Below the pieces are notes generated by a model. It did not search any database and was not told the origin of the DNA. It saw nothing but the letters and a program-made list of their open reading frames with translations. The position numbers were made by a program, and so were the translations under genes. Positions 26,626 through 35,478 of a DNA stretch of 64,000 nt are shown one piece after another. The number at the start of each line of letters is the position of its first letter. Positions within the stretch are counted from its first letter, which is position 1. Origin of the DNA: an uncultured Bacteroides sp. (GTDB taxonomy: Bacteria > Bacteroidota > Bacteroidia > Bacteroidales > Bacteroidaceae); contig CANPJW010000006.1 of the NCBI GenBank assembly GCA_947574505.1, forward strand, positions 1 through 64,000, given 5' to 3'.

Positions 26626-29121
26626 TCATTCGCCGTCCCTGTTGTTTTGTGCAACTTCGACAGATGTCATAGGTACAAATTTCCTTTTATTCTTCTGCCA
26701 ATATTTCTCGAGTTTATCAGCTTCTTCAGCAGTCAGATGGATGACTGCACCATGTTTGGGAGCACTATAATTAGTAGTTTTCATTACTCCTTCATTGAAA
26801 CGTCCCAAGTTTTTAAAGTTCGCAAAGTCCGATGTTTCAATAAAACCGAAATTGTGAGGGGTCACGCTATATACATCATACATCAATACCCATTTATCTT
26901 CACCGATGCGCTTCCATACAGTAGGAGCCTCACAAGCTTTAGGCTCAAAATCATACCAGCGCGGGTCATACTCATAATCCCTATTCACACGATTCGAAAC
27001 TGCTTGCTTGATTCCTGCCGTCCCATCGTGGGCGACATAGAACAAGTGATATTTATCCCCCACTTTCGTAATGTCTCCATCAATAGCAGAAACATCCTCA
27101 TTAGGATATTCAAACAAAATCTGCGGCAAACTTTCAATGGTATCAAAGTCATCATTTACATATACATAATACAGTTTGTTCGCTTCATTTCTAAAACGCA
27201 TTGTGTAATAAATCATCAGTTTTCCTTGCTTTTCATTATATGTTACTTCCGGAGCCCATGCACAACCTATTTCACTCAATCCTGCCGTTAACTTGTCAAA
27301 ACGGATATTCGCACGTTTCCAGTTAACCAAATCCCATGATTTCATCAACACGAGTCCACGGTTATTTCCCCAACCATACATTTTCCCATCACGTTCCCAT
27401 TCAGTCTCCCGATAGCCGTCACGTTTTGCAAATACGTGCAAGTCTGTCATTGCCAAATAAAAAGCGCCATCCGGTCCACGATAAATATGCGGATCACGAA
27501 TACCTCTCTGACAAGCAATCGTATCTCCGGCAATAACCGGCTCTGCATCATTCAATGCCGTAAATGTATAACCGTCACGACTGATAGCCATATAAAGCCC
27601 ATGTGTCTCGTCCTTGTGGAATACCATGAGATAAGCACTCATGTCTTTTTCCCGTGGAATGGCATTCTTATATCGGAACTGTTTAAATCCGGCAGCTCCC
27701 TTTCCGGCAGACAACAATCCTATACGCAAGGCATAGAAGCCATGATAATTATTGTGGTGCATTTGTGACACATCAACTTTTTCCGCAAGGGTAATCCACT
27801 CCTTACTATCTTTGCTCACCATTATACGCAGATTGTTACCCTGATTATGGATTTTAGCAATAAAACGTTTACCCAACTCATTAGGTAATTCCAGTTGCTT
27901 GTTTGTATTCTGATATACAATAAACTTCTTTCCGTCAGAAACAACACCCGCATATGCCTTTTCATTATAAAATAAGATAAGTCCGGCTGTATTCCCGTTG
28001 CCGGTATTTATCTCTACTTGGGTTTCATAATTCTTATCTTCGGCAGTTGTCAGAAGCAGGCGTCCGTTAGCAGGAGTACTTCCCTTAGCCTTTATCCAAA
28101 GGGTGCCATTATCTAAAGTCAAAGATTTTGGGGCATATTCTTTCCAGAAAGTCCATTGGAGTCCTAAACTTGCTTCGCTAAAGTCATCAGACAACTCTAT
28201 TCCATGCTTGATTTGTTTATCCGACCTAATCGGAGTAGCAGTAGTTTTGGTACGGTACCAACCATCCGTTGTCCATTCAATAGGTTCAATTAAGGTCTGA
28301 CGTCCTAGGGTATGATAACCTTTCGCATAAGCATGATACACAATCCACCAATTTCCATTTATGTCATCTATTAGTGTACCATGCCCTTTCGACCACCAGT
28401 TATCATGTGAACTATAAGTATGTACAATAGGATTGTATGGAGAATTCTCCCACGGTCCGAGCGGACTTTTAGAACGGGCAGCAACAACCATGTGGCTTGT
28501 AGCAGGTCCGGCAGTCCCGCCTTGGGCGGAAGTCATATAATAATAACCATCTCTGTAATTTAACTTCGGAGATTCCAGGCACATACATTCTGTATTCCAT
28601 TTTTGGGGATATTCCCAACCGGCATAAACCGCTTTTTTTTCTCCGATAGTAGCCAATCCGTCATCGGTCAGACGAATCACTTCACCTTCATTGACATACA
28701 GATAACGATTACCGTTTTCGTCAGCAATATGTCCCGGATCAATCCCCCCAATCTTTAAATCAACAGGCTTGCTCCACGGCCCCTGAATATCATTTGCCCA
28801 AATCACCCAATTAGTTCCGGCAGCAGGATAATATATATAGAACTTATCCTTGTACTTTACCAGATCAGGAGCCATAGCCGAACCCTTCCAATCTGTCAGG
28901 GCGCGGCACACTGGTTCCCAGTTTACCAAATCACGGGAATGCCATATCAAAAAGCCGGGAGCATAATAGAACGGTGAATGAGTCATATAATAATCCTCCC
29001 CATCGCGTATAATACTTGGGTCAGGATAATCTCCCGGAATAATAACTTTCGGATACTCTTGTGCGTAAAACGACCAGTTCATCAATGTAAACAAGAATAG
29101 CAAAATACACTTTTTCATCAT
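26626..29121 (-). CDS. tandem GH43-GH43 glycosidase
   Basis: 831-residue exported enzyme with two full five-bladed GH43 propellers. The first (about 25-300) has base Asp in GDYPDPSII, modulating Asp in GGIDPGHIAD and acid Glu in CLESPKLNY. A beta-sandwich follows (about 310-495: FSEASLGLQWTFW). The second propeller (about 500-810) also keeps a likely triad: RGIRDPHIY, SAIDGDITKV and CEAPTVWKR. So both sites may be active, giving two linkage specificities in one chain. The first ATG is at 29121 (a TTG lies six bases upstream). It is a single-gene unit with its own leader box and terminator. Substrate (arabinose, xylose or galactose side chains) is unknown. Confidence 0.88.
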   Translation of the reverse strand: MMKKCILLFLFTLMNWSFYAQEYPKVIIPGDYPDPSIIRDGEDYYMTHSPFYYAPGFLIWHSRDLVNWEPVCRALTDWKGSAMAPDLVKYKDKFYIYYPAAGTNWVIWANDIQGPWSKPVDLKIGGIDPGHIADENGNRYLYVNEGEVIRLTDDGLATIGEKKAVYAGWEYPQKWNTECMCLESPKLNYRDGYYYMTSAQGGTAGPATSHMVVAARSKSPLGPWENSPYNPIVHTYSSHDNWWSKGHGTLIDDINGNWWIVYHAYAKGYHTLGRQTLIEPIEWTTDGWYRTKTTATPIRSDKQIKHGIELSDDFSEASLGLQWTFWKEYAPKSLTLDNGTLWIKAKGSTPANGRLLLTTAEDKNYETQVEINTGNGNTAGLILFYNEKAYAGVVSDGKKFIVYQNTNKQLELPNELGKRFIAKIHNQGNNLRIMVSKDSKEWITLAEKVDVSQMHHNNYHGFYALRIGLLSAGKGAAGFKQFRYKNAIPREKDMSAYLMVFHKDETHGLYMAISRDGYTFTALNDAEPVIAGDTIACQRGIRDPHIYRGPDGAFYLAMTDLHVFAKRDGYRETEWERDGKMYGWGNNRGLVLMKSWDLVNWKRANIRFDKLTAGLSEIGCAWAPEVTYNEKQGKLMIYYTMRFRNEANKLYYVYVNDDFDTIESLPQILFEYPNEDVSAIDGDITKVGDKYHLFYVAHDGTAGIKQAVSNRVNRDYEYDPRWYDFEPKACEAPTVWKRIGEDKWVLMYDVYSVTPHNFGFIETSDFANFKNLGRFNEGVMKTTNYSAPKHGAVIHLTAEEADKLEKYWQKNKRKFVPMTSVEVAQNNRDGE

Positions 29122-29177
29122 GTTCAAATCTTATTCAATTAACAATATTAATAGACCATTTTATGTATGTTTCTATA

Positions 29178-29190
29178 TTTAAATACGAAC
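29178..29190 (-). promoter_or_regulatory. TTCGTAT leader box, double-GH43 gene
   Basis: TTTAAATACGAAC on the + strand (GTTCGTATTTAAA leftward), 57 bases before the start codon. The 235-bp gap also holds an inverted pair ATGAACTTTT / AAAAGTTCAT (29266-29301) behind the GH28-like gene. Confidence 0.55.
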
Positions 29191-29356
29191 AGAAACCTCT
29201 ATACACCTATTGAATAATGTATCCGATTCGTAATCAAGAGATTCCCAGATTCACTCTCTTTTCCTATGAACTTTTTTATTTAAGCGAAAATAAAAGTTCA
29301 TACTTTGTTGGATTGCCACAAAATAAGGTTATTTTTGCAGATATTTACGTAAAAAG

Positions 29357-30766
29357 TTACTTGATACTCACTTTATCTACAAACCCCTTCATATTGACGT
29401 TCAAATCTTCCAGTGAAGTCGCCCGTTTACCGTTCAAGACTATATTCTCGAACAGGATATTCCCGATTCTGCGGTTCTTATCATACCCTTCTATCAGCGA
29501 AGGATTGACATACTTGGCTGTACAAGAGATATTGCGGAACACGATGTTCTTTATACCCCGACCCGGCCCTGTGTTATACTTCTGATTGTACATCACACGG
29601 AGATGGAACAACTGTCCTTCCTGAATATTTTCCACACGAATGTCTTCAAAAGTAATATTCCGTGCCAAGTTATGGTCACCTACGTTGATAGCCATACATC
29701 CCTGATAATCGCGGTCGTCCTCATCATGTTCCAGTATATCAATGTTCTTGAACAGTATGTCTTCCAGGACTTCATCCCCAGTTTTCGTATTGCCATGCGT
29801 ACCTATGTTGATAGGATGCGCGATGTCCGCCCAAAGGGTGGAATTCAGCACACGGATATTACGGCAATCCCCGTAATAATTCCAACGGTGGGTATAGAGA
29901 GCTATGCAATCATCCGAATTGCGCAGAAAGACATCATCAATCGTCACATCCGAGCAAGACATAAAGTCTAGTCCGTCACTCCATCCCTGATAGCTGAATG
30001 ATTTCAGGTTTCGGATGGTGATGCCGGCAGATTGCCCGCCGGAAACGGTGTAGTGGCGCGAGTTGACAACGGTAATCCCGTCAATCAGCACATTTTTGGA
30101 ATAGGCTACGGATATTCCCTGCTGCGGTTCGAGCAACATGCCATGCCCCAAGATTTTCACATTCTCCACACTGTCACAATTAAGGCAGCCTTTCAACACT
30201 GCTCCACCTTCCAAGTAAACCGTTGTATTGGAAGGAATACGGAAACACTTTCCTGCCACATCGGTAGGTTCATGGATGCCGGACTCGAAGTACATCACGT
30301 TCGGGTCATTCTTGTCGGGTACATTCTCTATAATCGGATTGGCAAATACGTGCAGATTATTCAAACGGTCACCGTTGAATTCGACAGAGAGTTTTTGCGG
30401 TTTATCCAGTGTAAACAAAAGAAAGTTCCCGTCTATCTCCGGCTGAATGCCTTTGGAAAGGGGACGTACTATGGCAGAACGGATGTCTCCGTTGTTCTTT
30501 TGCACCAGCACTTCCACTTTACCGGAGAAATCAAACTGTACCATGGTCGCATCGGACTTGGTATCCATATCCACCTTTACGTTATATTCGAAAAGGTCTA
30601 CCCAATCTTTTTCACCTGCCTGCCGTACTTTTACCGTGTAGTCATCGTTGTGACGGGCATAGTAGATGCCCATCGGTACGGGATAGGTGATGATTTCCGC
30701 CTGCACACAATTCCATCCGAAAAGCGCAGAAAGAGAAATCAATGCCATTCTTTTTAATTTATTCAT
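29357..30766 (-). CDS. GH28-like right-handed beta-helix glycosidase
   Basis: Exported 469-residue protein (signal peptide to about residue 23, VQAE). It has an N-terminal beta-sandwich (about 25-140) and a right-handed parallel beta-helix resembling polygalacturonase (GH28) and dextranase-like (GH49) enzymes. Active-site-like segments are SDGLD (263-267), SDDC (284-287, the paired Asp of GH28) and GTHGN (322-326, in place of GHG). The first GH28 Asp motif NTD is altered to SDG.D. It therefore probably hydrolyses a uronic-acid-type or related linkage, but family membership is uncertain. It ends module B, 138 bases after the second lyase gene. Confidence 0.72.
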   Translation of the reverse strand: MNKLKRMALISLSALFGWNCVQAEIITYPVPMGIYYARHNDDYTVKVRQAGEKDWVDLFEYNVKVDMDTKSDATMVQFDFSGKVEVLVQKNNGDIRSAIVRPLSKGIQPEIDGNFLLFTLDKPQKLSVEFNGDRLNNLHVFANPIIENVPDKNDPNVMYFESGIHEPTDVAGKCFRIPSNTTVYLEGGAVLKGCLNCDSVENVKILGHGMLLEPQQGISVAYSKNVLIDGITVVNSRHYTVSGGQSAGITIRNLKSFSYQGWSDGLDFMSCSDVTIDDVFLRNSDDCIALYTHRWNYYGDCRNIRVLNSTLWADIAHPINIGTHGNTKTGDEVLEDILFKNIDILEHDEDDRDYQGCMAINVGDHNLARNITFEDIRVENIQEGQLFHLRVMYNQKYNTGPGRGIKNIVFRNISCTAKYVNPSLIEGYDKNRRIGNILFENIVLNGKRATSLEDLNVNMKGFVDKVSIK

Positions 30767-30904
30767 ACCTATTGTTTTTTTTGTCTACTGATATATGATA
30801 ACGAAGCATGCCGGAAATCCATGAGGACTGAAACACCGGCAATGCTTCCATTGACTTTCATCAGTATAATCCGAACAAGTCTTTCTTTTTACTCAAACGC
30901 GATT

Positions 30905-32200
30905 TTATCTTGCAAACATTAATGTGCCGAGTCCCAACACATCGTAGCCACCGGAATTAGCGTCATAATAACCGCCGCCACCTTCGATACCTACATACTC
31001 CGTAGCCACTTTGGTATATTTCAACAAGTCATCCTGCACACCTTTTATACCTTTATAATGATAATATGGCAATGCCCAGATGGCACGTTTAATCCATTTG
31101 CCACCACCAAGAACCGGTTGTTCTTCGGGTATAGGATATCCCCAAGGACTCTGTTTCTGCCAAATATAAGTGGTGAAAGGCACTTCATCTTCAGTATAGT
31201 TGCAACATGCAGCATACTCACAAGCCCTCAAGAAAAGGTTGTCATCGTAAGCGAAAAAGTCGTCACCTTGACTCCATGCCAACTGACAGATAACTCCCAT
31301 CAGACCGACACACATCAGTGTGTGTCCCTGGTCACGTCCGCTTTCCTGCCACTGTGCAAAGTTGTATTGCGGTGCATAGTCGTAATAGATGGCACGACGG
31401 AGACGACCGTTTGTATTCCCGGTCTGTAAGTGTTCAATACCTTCATTATAGATTTCACGATTGTCCGTCACAATACCAATAGCCATTTCTGCGGCAATAT
31501 TACACAGACACCAGTTTGCCCAATAATGCAACGGGTTAGTACCATGGTGACGCTTCAGGAAGTCACGATTTGCTGGAATAAAAACCTTTATCAACCAATC
31601 CTGAAAAGCACGGAACTCTTCCGGTTTCCATCCGTCGTAATCTCTCAGTACCTCACCGGCAATGGCAAACTCATAGCCATAAAGTCCGGCTGCCAAAGAA
31701 AGATTACTGTTGCCAGTCACACCGACACATGTCTGTACCCATTTATTAATATTTTCCACCGCTTTCTTTGCATAGTCCTCATCGCCTTCAATTTTCCATC
31801 GCAATGCTTGCTGATAGATGATAGAAGCACCTCTGGCTGCATTGATGTAATTCTCGTCACCGGATATGCCACGCTTAATCATTTCGACCGGATAAGTATC
31901 CGTATTCTTTTGTGCGAAGTTGCTTTCTTCAAGCAGTTGATAGGCAGATGCCCAAGGTTCCTCTCCGGCAGCCAGCTTTTCACGGATGCGTTCGAAATCT
32001 TCCTCCGCATGAAATCCCGGATGCGTCATAGGCTCCGTATTTGCTTTCAGTTCCACCTGCACCAGGTTCAATTCATTATCAGGAAGAGGGATTTTATTCA
32101 AATCGGTTTCCACATCGGGAGAAGGCAAATCCACGCCATCACCACATGCAGCCAAGGATACAAATGCAAAGGCTGCGGCTATGTAATATAGTTTTTTCAT
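30905..32200 (-). CDS. second alginate-lyase-fold polysaccharide lyase, lipoprotein
   Basis: 431 residues from ATG 32200 (a second ATG at 32212 would add four). The lipobox is SLAAC. It shares with the lyase at 6095-7483 the segments HYWANW (about 225-230) and QESGRDQGH (about 285-293), plus the C-terminal LGLGTLMFAR, so the two are paralogues encoded at equivalent places in modules A and B. The (alpha/alpha) toroid architecture is inferred from repeated helical hairpins. Likely an outer-membrane or periplasmic lyase on a uronic-acid polymer; perhaps CAZy PL38, which I cannot check. Confidence 0.78.
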   Translation of the reverse strand: MKKLYYIAAAFAFVSLAACGDGVDLPSPDVETDLNKIPLPDNELNLVQVELKANTEPMTHPGFHAEEDFERIREKLAAGEEPWASAYQLLEESNFAQKNTDTYPVEMIKRGISGDENYINAARGASIIYQQALRWKIEGDEDYAKKAVENINKWVQTCVGVTGNSNLSLAAGLYGYEFAIAGEVLRDYDGWKPEEFRAFQDWLIKVFIPANRDFLKRHHGTNPLHYWANWCLCNIAAEMAIGIVTDNREIYNEGIEHLQTGNTNGRLRRAIYYDYAPQYNFAQWQESGRDQGHTLMCVGLMGVICQLAWSQGDDFFAYDDNLFLRACEYAACCNYTEDEVPFTTYIWQKQSPWGYPIPEEQPVLGGGKWIKRAIWALPYYHYKGIKGVQDDLLKYTKVATEYVGIEGGGGYYDANSGGYDVLGLGTLMFAR

Positions 32201-32231
32201 AATGTAATTCATTTAAATAAGCAACTTCATT

Positions 32232-34241
32232 TTATTTCACCAGATGTACTGTCACAGACGTAAATGTAGCCCATACCGTATTATTTGCCCATATCACAAA
32301 GCCTAAGACTAAATCTGTATCCTTATCTAACATCACCTCTACAGTTTCTTTCGTATTGGGATGGTCTTTTCCCATGAGGACTTCACCTTTCACTCCAGCC
32401 TGTCCTGTATTCCAATTACCATTCGTATAATTGGGGATGTTTTCTGCCGAAGTTCCTTCACACACCACAAACGTAGCGTTCACATATCCACTTGATACCC
32501 CTACGCTGATACCATCCAACTCAAAACGATAAGTTCCCTTAGGTAATCTGGTTTTCTGCCACAATTTTCCGTTCAGATTGTTTTTCTGCCCCCATTGATG
32601 CAAAGCAATTACACCATTCGGGTCTCTTTCCGTTTTACTTCCAGGATATTGAAGACCACCTGCATTCTTTATGTCTGTTTTTTCCCAATCATGCAAGCCT
32701 TCACGATCCCATTCTCTGCCAGCACCCTCAAATCCATAACCCTTAAACGGCTGTACACTGTTCAATATCACATACGAAGTGATATCTCCATCTTCAGGCA
32801 ACGGTGCTAACGCATCACTCAACACCGGTTCGTCAATACCGTCAAACTTCATCGTCACTCTTCCTCCTGTAAATCCGACCGGAACGTTCACTGCAATAGT
32901 AGTAGAAGTAATGCTGTTTATCTCAACCGGTGCCGTCACACCTTCGAAAGTGACCGTCACAGCATCTTTGTTCGTACCAAAGCCATGTCCGATGAACGTG
33001 ATTTCTTCTCCTTCTTTCACTAATGTTCCATATGGATAAACATAAGGAGTTTCCACTGAAACAATCTCTGGAGTTTCCCACACCTCGAATGTGGCATGTG
33101 CACCCATATCAATCGACATTCCCAAAACGGTCAGGATGATAGCATTCTCACCTGTCGGAGTGCCTTTCGGTACATTCACCACGATATGACCGTCTTTGTT
33201 CAAGGTCACCGCTTCGCAAGCCGTCTCACCGAACTTCACTTGAATATCTTCTGCTTTATCACCAAAGTTCTTACCGGAGATAATGACTTCGGCATTGATA
33301 TATCCGGCTGCCACAGAAAGCCCGGTCACCTCCGGCATCGGCAACACGGTATAGTCCAGTGTCTTTTCAATCGTTTCGAAAGAGGTGCTGACAGCTATCT
33401 GATAGGTACCGGCAACCAATGTCGCAGGTACTTTTATTGTCACTGCTTCATTAGTCGGTTCGCCTACCAATTCAGCCTCCACCGGTTCATTTTTTCCCTG
33501 CTTGAACAGAACTTTCACTCCGGAAAGTTCCGCATCAGCCAATAGTTCCGGATTCAGGTGGGCGCCGCCAATGGTAACTTCGCTACCAGCAAACCCTTGT
33601 GTAGCAGACAATTTGTCGAGCGTAGCATGCTGAAGCACCGTGAACTGAGTCGGGACGTTGACCGGTTTTTCCATAATGGTCAGCGTAATAGCACCACTCT
33701 GTGCGCCATCGGGCACTTTTACGGAGAATCCTTCATTGGTAGGTTCGTCTGTCAGCAAAGCGGTTTCCGTCTTACCTGCAAACAATACTTTGTAATAGGC
33801 GGAAGATACTCCCAAATCATGGCCGGCAAACGCAATCACATCACCGACAAAGCCATAAACCGGAGAAATAGCTGTCACACCCGGCACTCCCAGCACGTCG
33901 TATTGCAACTGCGTGTCTACTCGCTGTCCATACACTACGACGGAAATGTTGCCTGCCGAGGCTCCGTCGGGTACACGCACCGTGAGCTGTTGGTCTTCAC
34001 AAGCGATAAGTTCGAGCTTGGTGCTTCCCAAATACACTTCTACATCATCCGCCACTACACCGAAGTTGGTACCCATAATAGTGAAGTTTGTATCTACGTA
34101 TCCATTCACCGGAGAAATCTCCGTCACCGTCACCACCGGATCTTGTTGGTTCATGCGAACCACCTCTTCATCGTCATTATCGCAGGAAACCACACACAAA
34201 GAGAGCAAAACCGGCAACAAATAGTTACATATTTTTTTCAT
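32232..34241 (-). CDS. surface lipoprotein with five IPT/TIG repeats
   Basis: About 669 residues, lipobox VVSC. Five immunoglobulin-like IPT/TIG repeats run from about residue 35 to 475; each has a P.....G.....V.I.G.NFG core and a VPDG.. turn. The C-terminal part (about 480-669: SYVILNSVQPFKGYGFEGAG through FTSVTVHLVK) is a beta-sandwich with carbohydrate-binding character, similar to the end of the next protein. It stands in the place of SusE/F or a surface glycan-binding protein in module B. I chose ATG 34241 (MKKICNYLLP); ATG 34253 would add four residues and the frame stays open 11 codons upstream. Confidence 0.78.
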   Translation of the reverse strand: MKKICNYLLPVLLSLCVVSCDNDDEEVVRMNQQDPVVTVTEISPVNGYVDTNFTIMGTNFGVVADDVEVYLGSTKLELIACEDQQLTVRVPDGASAGNISVVVYGQRVDTQLQYDVLGVPGVTAISPVYGFVGDVIAFAGHDLGVSSAYYKVLFAGKTETALLTDEPTNEGFSVKVPDGAQSGAITLTIMEKPVNVPTQFTVLQHATLDKLSATQGFAGSEVTIGGAHLNPELLADAELSGVKVLFKQGKNEPVEAELVGEPTNEAVTIKVPATLVAGTYQIAVSTSFETIEKTLDYTVLPMPEVTGLSVAAGYINAEVIISGKNFGDKAEDIQVKFGETACEAVTLNKDGHIVVNVPKGTPTGENAIILTVLGMSIDMGAHATFEVWETPEIVSVETPYVYPYGTLVKEGEEITFIGHGFGTNKDAVTVTFEGVTAPVEINSITSTTIAVNVPVGFTGGRVTMKFDGIDEPVLSDALAPLPEDGDITSYVILNSVQPFKGYGFEGAGREWDREGLHDWEKTDIKNAGGLQYPGSKTERDPNGVIALHQWGQKNNLNGKLWQKTRLPKGTYRFELDGISVGVSSGYVNATFVVCEGTSAENIPNYTNGNWNTGQAGVKGEVLMGKDHPNTKETVEVMLDKDTDLVLGFVIWANNTVWATFTSVTVHLVK

Positions 34242-34273
34242 ATCTGTTTTCATTTTATACATTGTTACTCGCA

Positions 34274-35440
34274 TTATTCAAGAATCAGCTTCACATCCGT
34301 CACTTTGAAATACGTATTGCCTGATTGTATTGTAGCCACAAAGCCAATCACAACATCCGTAGCCTCACCCAACGTAAAGGCAGAGGTCTTCAACGTACCG
34401 GCCGCATCACCTTTTCCCCAATCACCAAACGTAGCATAAACACCATTTTCAGAACTGATCGTAGAAACTTGGTCTACATCGGGAATACTTGCAGCATCTG
34501 TGCCCTTTACAATAAGGGCAGCTACACCGTTTCCATCACTATTCGGAACATACGTGCCTGTATAAGTGACTTCCAACCGATACGTCCCGGCACGCAAAGT
34601 CGTAGTCTGCCATACTTTAGCATTAGCCAGTTTATTCTTTCCCCAACCATTCTGGAAACATAAGAATGTCGCCCCATTCTGTGTCTGCAAACATCCGGTA
34701 GGATTCTTCACACTTTGATTCCATACGTCAGGGTCAGTCCAGTCGCCCGTTCCGGAACCGGTAAACGGTTGTTTGTAGTTCTTCAGGTAAGCCACCGTCA
34801 CGTCGCCCTTCGAATTCGGATTGAACATGACGCTCGCCTTTATCTCATAGCCGCGGATATTCACAACTACATTTCCCGTGTCATATCCTTCCGGTGCAAT
34901 GACGGTTATCGTCTTGTCGTCTATCAACTCAAAGTCCGTAGCCGGTGTTTCATTAAAGCGAATGGAAATAACCGACTTGTCGTTTCCGAAGTTTTCACCG
35001 GTAATGGTAATCTTATCTCCCGGCTCGGCAATGCCCGTACCGGAAGCATTATCAGACTGTGCCGCACTGACATACGGAGTAGGCAATACTTCGTATTGAC
35101 CAATCACACCGACCTCGTTTGTCCACACCTGCAAAGTAACATCACCACTGATGGCATTCTCGGGCACCTTCACTGCGATGTGGTTGTTCTTACACATCTC
35201 AATGTCTGTTGCCTGTGTGCCTCCGAAGAAGACTTTTACTGCTTTCGCTTCATTTCCAAAGTTTGTACCGGTAATCACCACTTGCGAAGTGACGTATCCG
35301 ACGTTCGGTGTCATCCCGGTCACCTCAGGCATGGGATAGACATACTTTTTCAGTTGCGGGTCTTGCTCACAACGGGCAAACAGTATACCGATTGCCGCCA
35401 ATACAAGTATCCCTCCTATATTTTTCAATAACTTTTTCAT
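34274..35440 (-). CDS. surface lipoprotein with two IPT/TIG repeats
   Basis: 388 residues, lipobox LFARC. It has two IPT/TIG repeats (about 38-120 and 123-205), then a C-terminal beta-sandwich (about 210-388: VAYLKNYKQPFTGSGTGDW to FKVTDVKLILE) homologous in pattern to that of the neighbouring five-repeat protein. The two genes are separated by 32 bases and look like a tandem duplication that gained or lost repeats. It directly follows SusD by 38 bases, so a surface glycan-binding role is likely. Confidence 0.8.
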   Translation of the reverse strand: MKKLLKNIGGILVLAAIGILFARCEQDPQLKKYVYPMPEVTGMTPNVGYVTSQVVITGTNFGNEAKAVKVFFGGTQATDIEMCKNNHIAVKVPENAISGDVTLQVWTNEVGVIGQYEVLPTPYVSAAQSDNASGTGIAEPGDKITITGENFGNDKSVISIRFNETPATDFELIDDKTITVIAPEGYDTGNVVVNIRGYEIKASVMFNPNSKGDVTVAYLKNYKQPFTGSGTGDWTDPDVWNQSVKNPTGCLQTQNGATFLCFQNGWGKNKLANAKVWQTTTLRAGTYRLEVTYTGTYVPNSDGNGVAALIVKGTDAASIPDVDQVSTISSENGVYATFGDWGKGDAAGTLKTSAFTLGEATDVVIGFVATIQSGNTYFKVTDVKLILE

Positions 35441-35478
35441 ATATCGTTTACTATTTTTATTCTAGATTACTCGTGTGA

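Noticed and set aside
30798..30806. Ninth leader box before the GH28-like gene
   Set aside because: Leftward it reads GCTTCGTTATC, with an altered core; too weak to count with the others.
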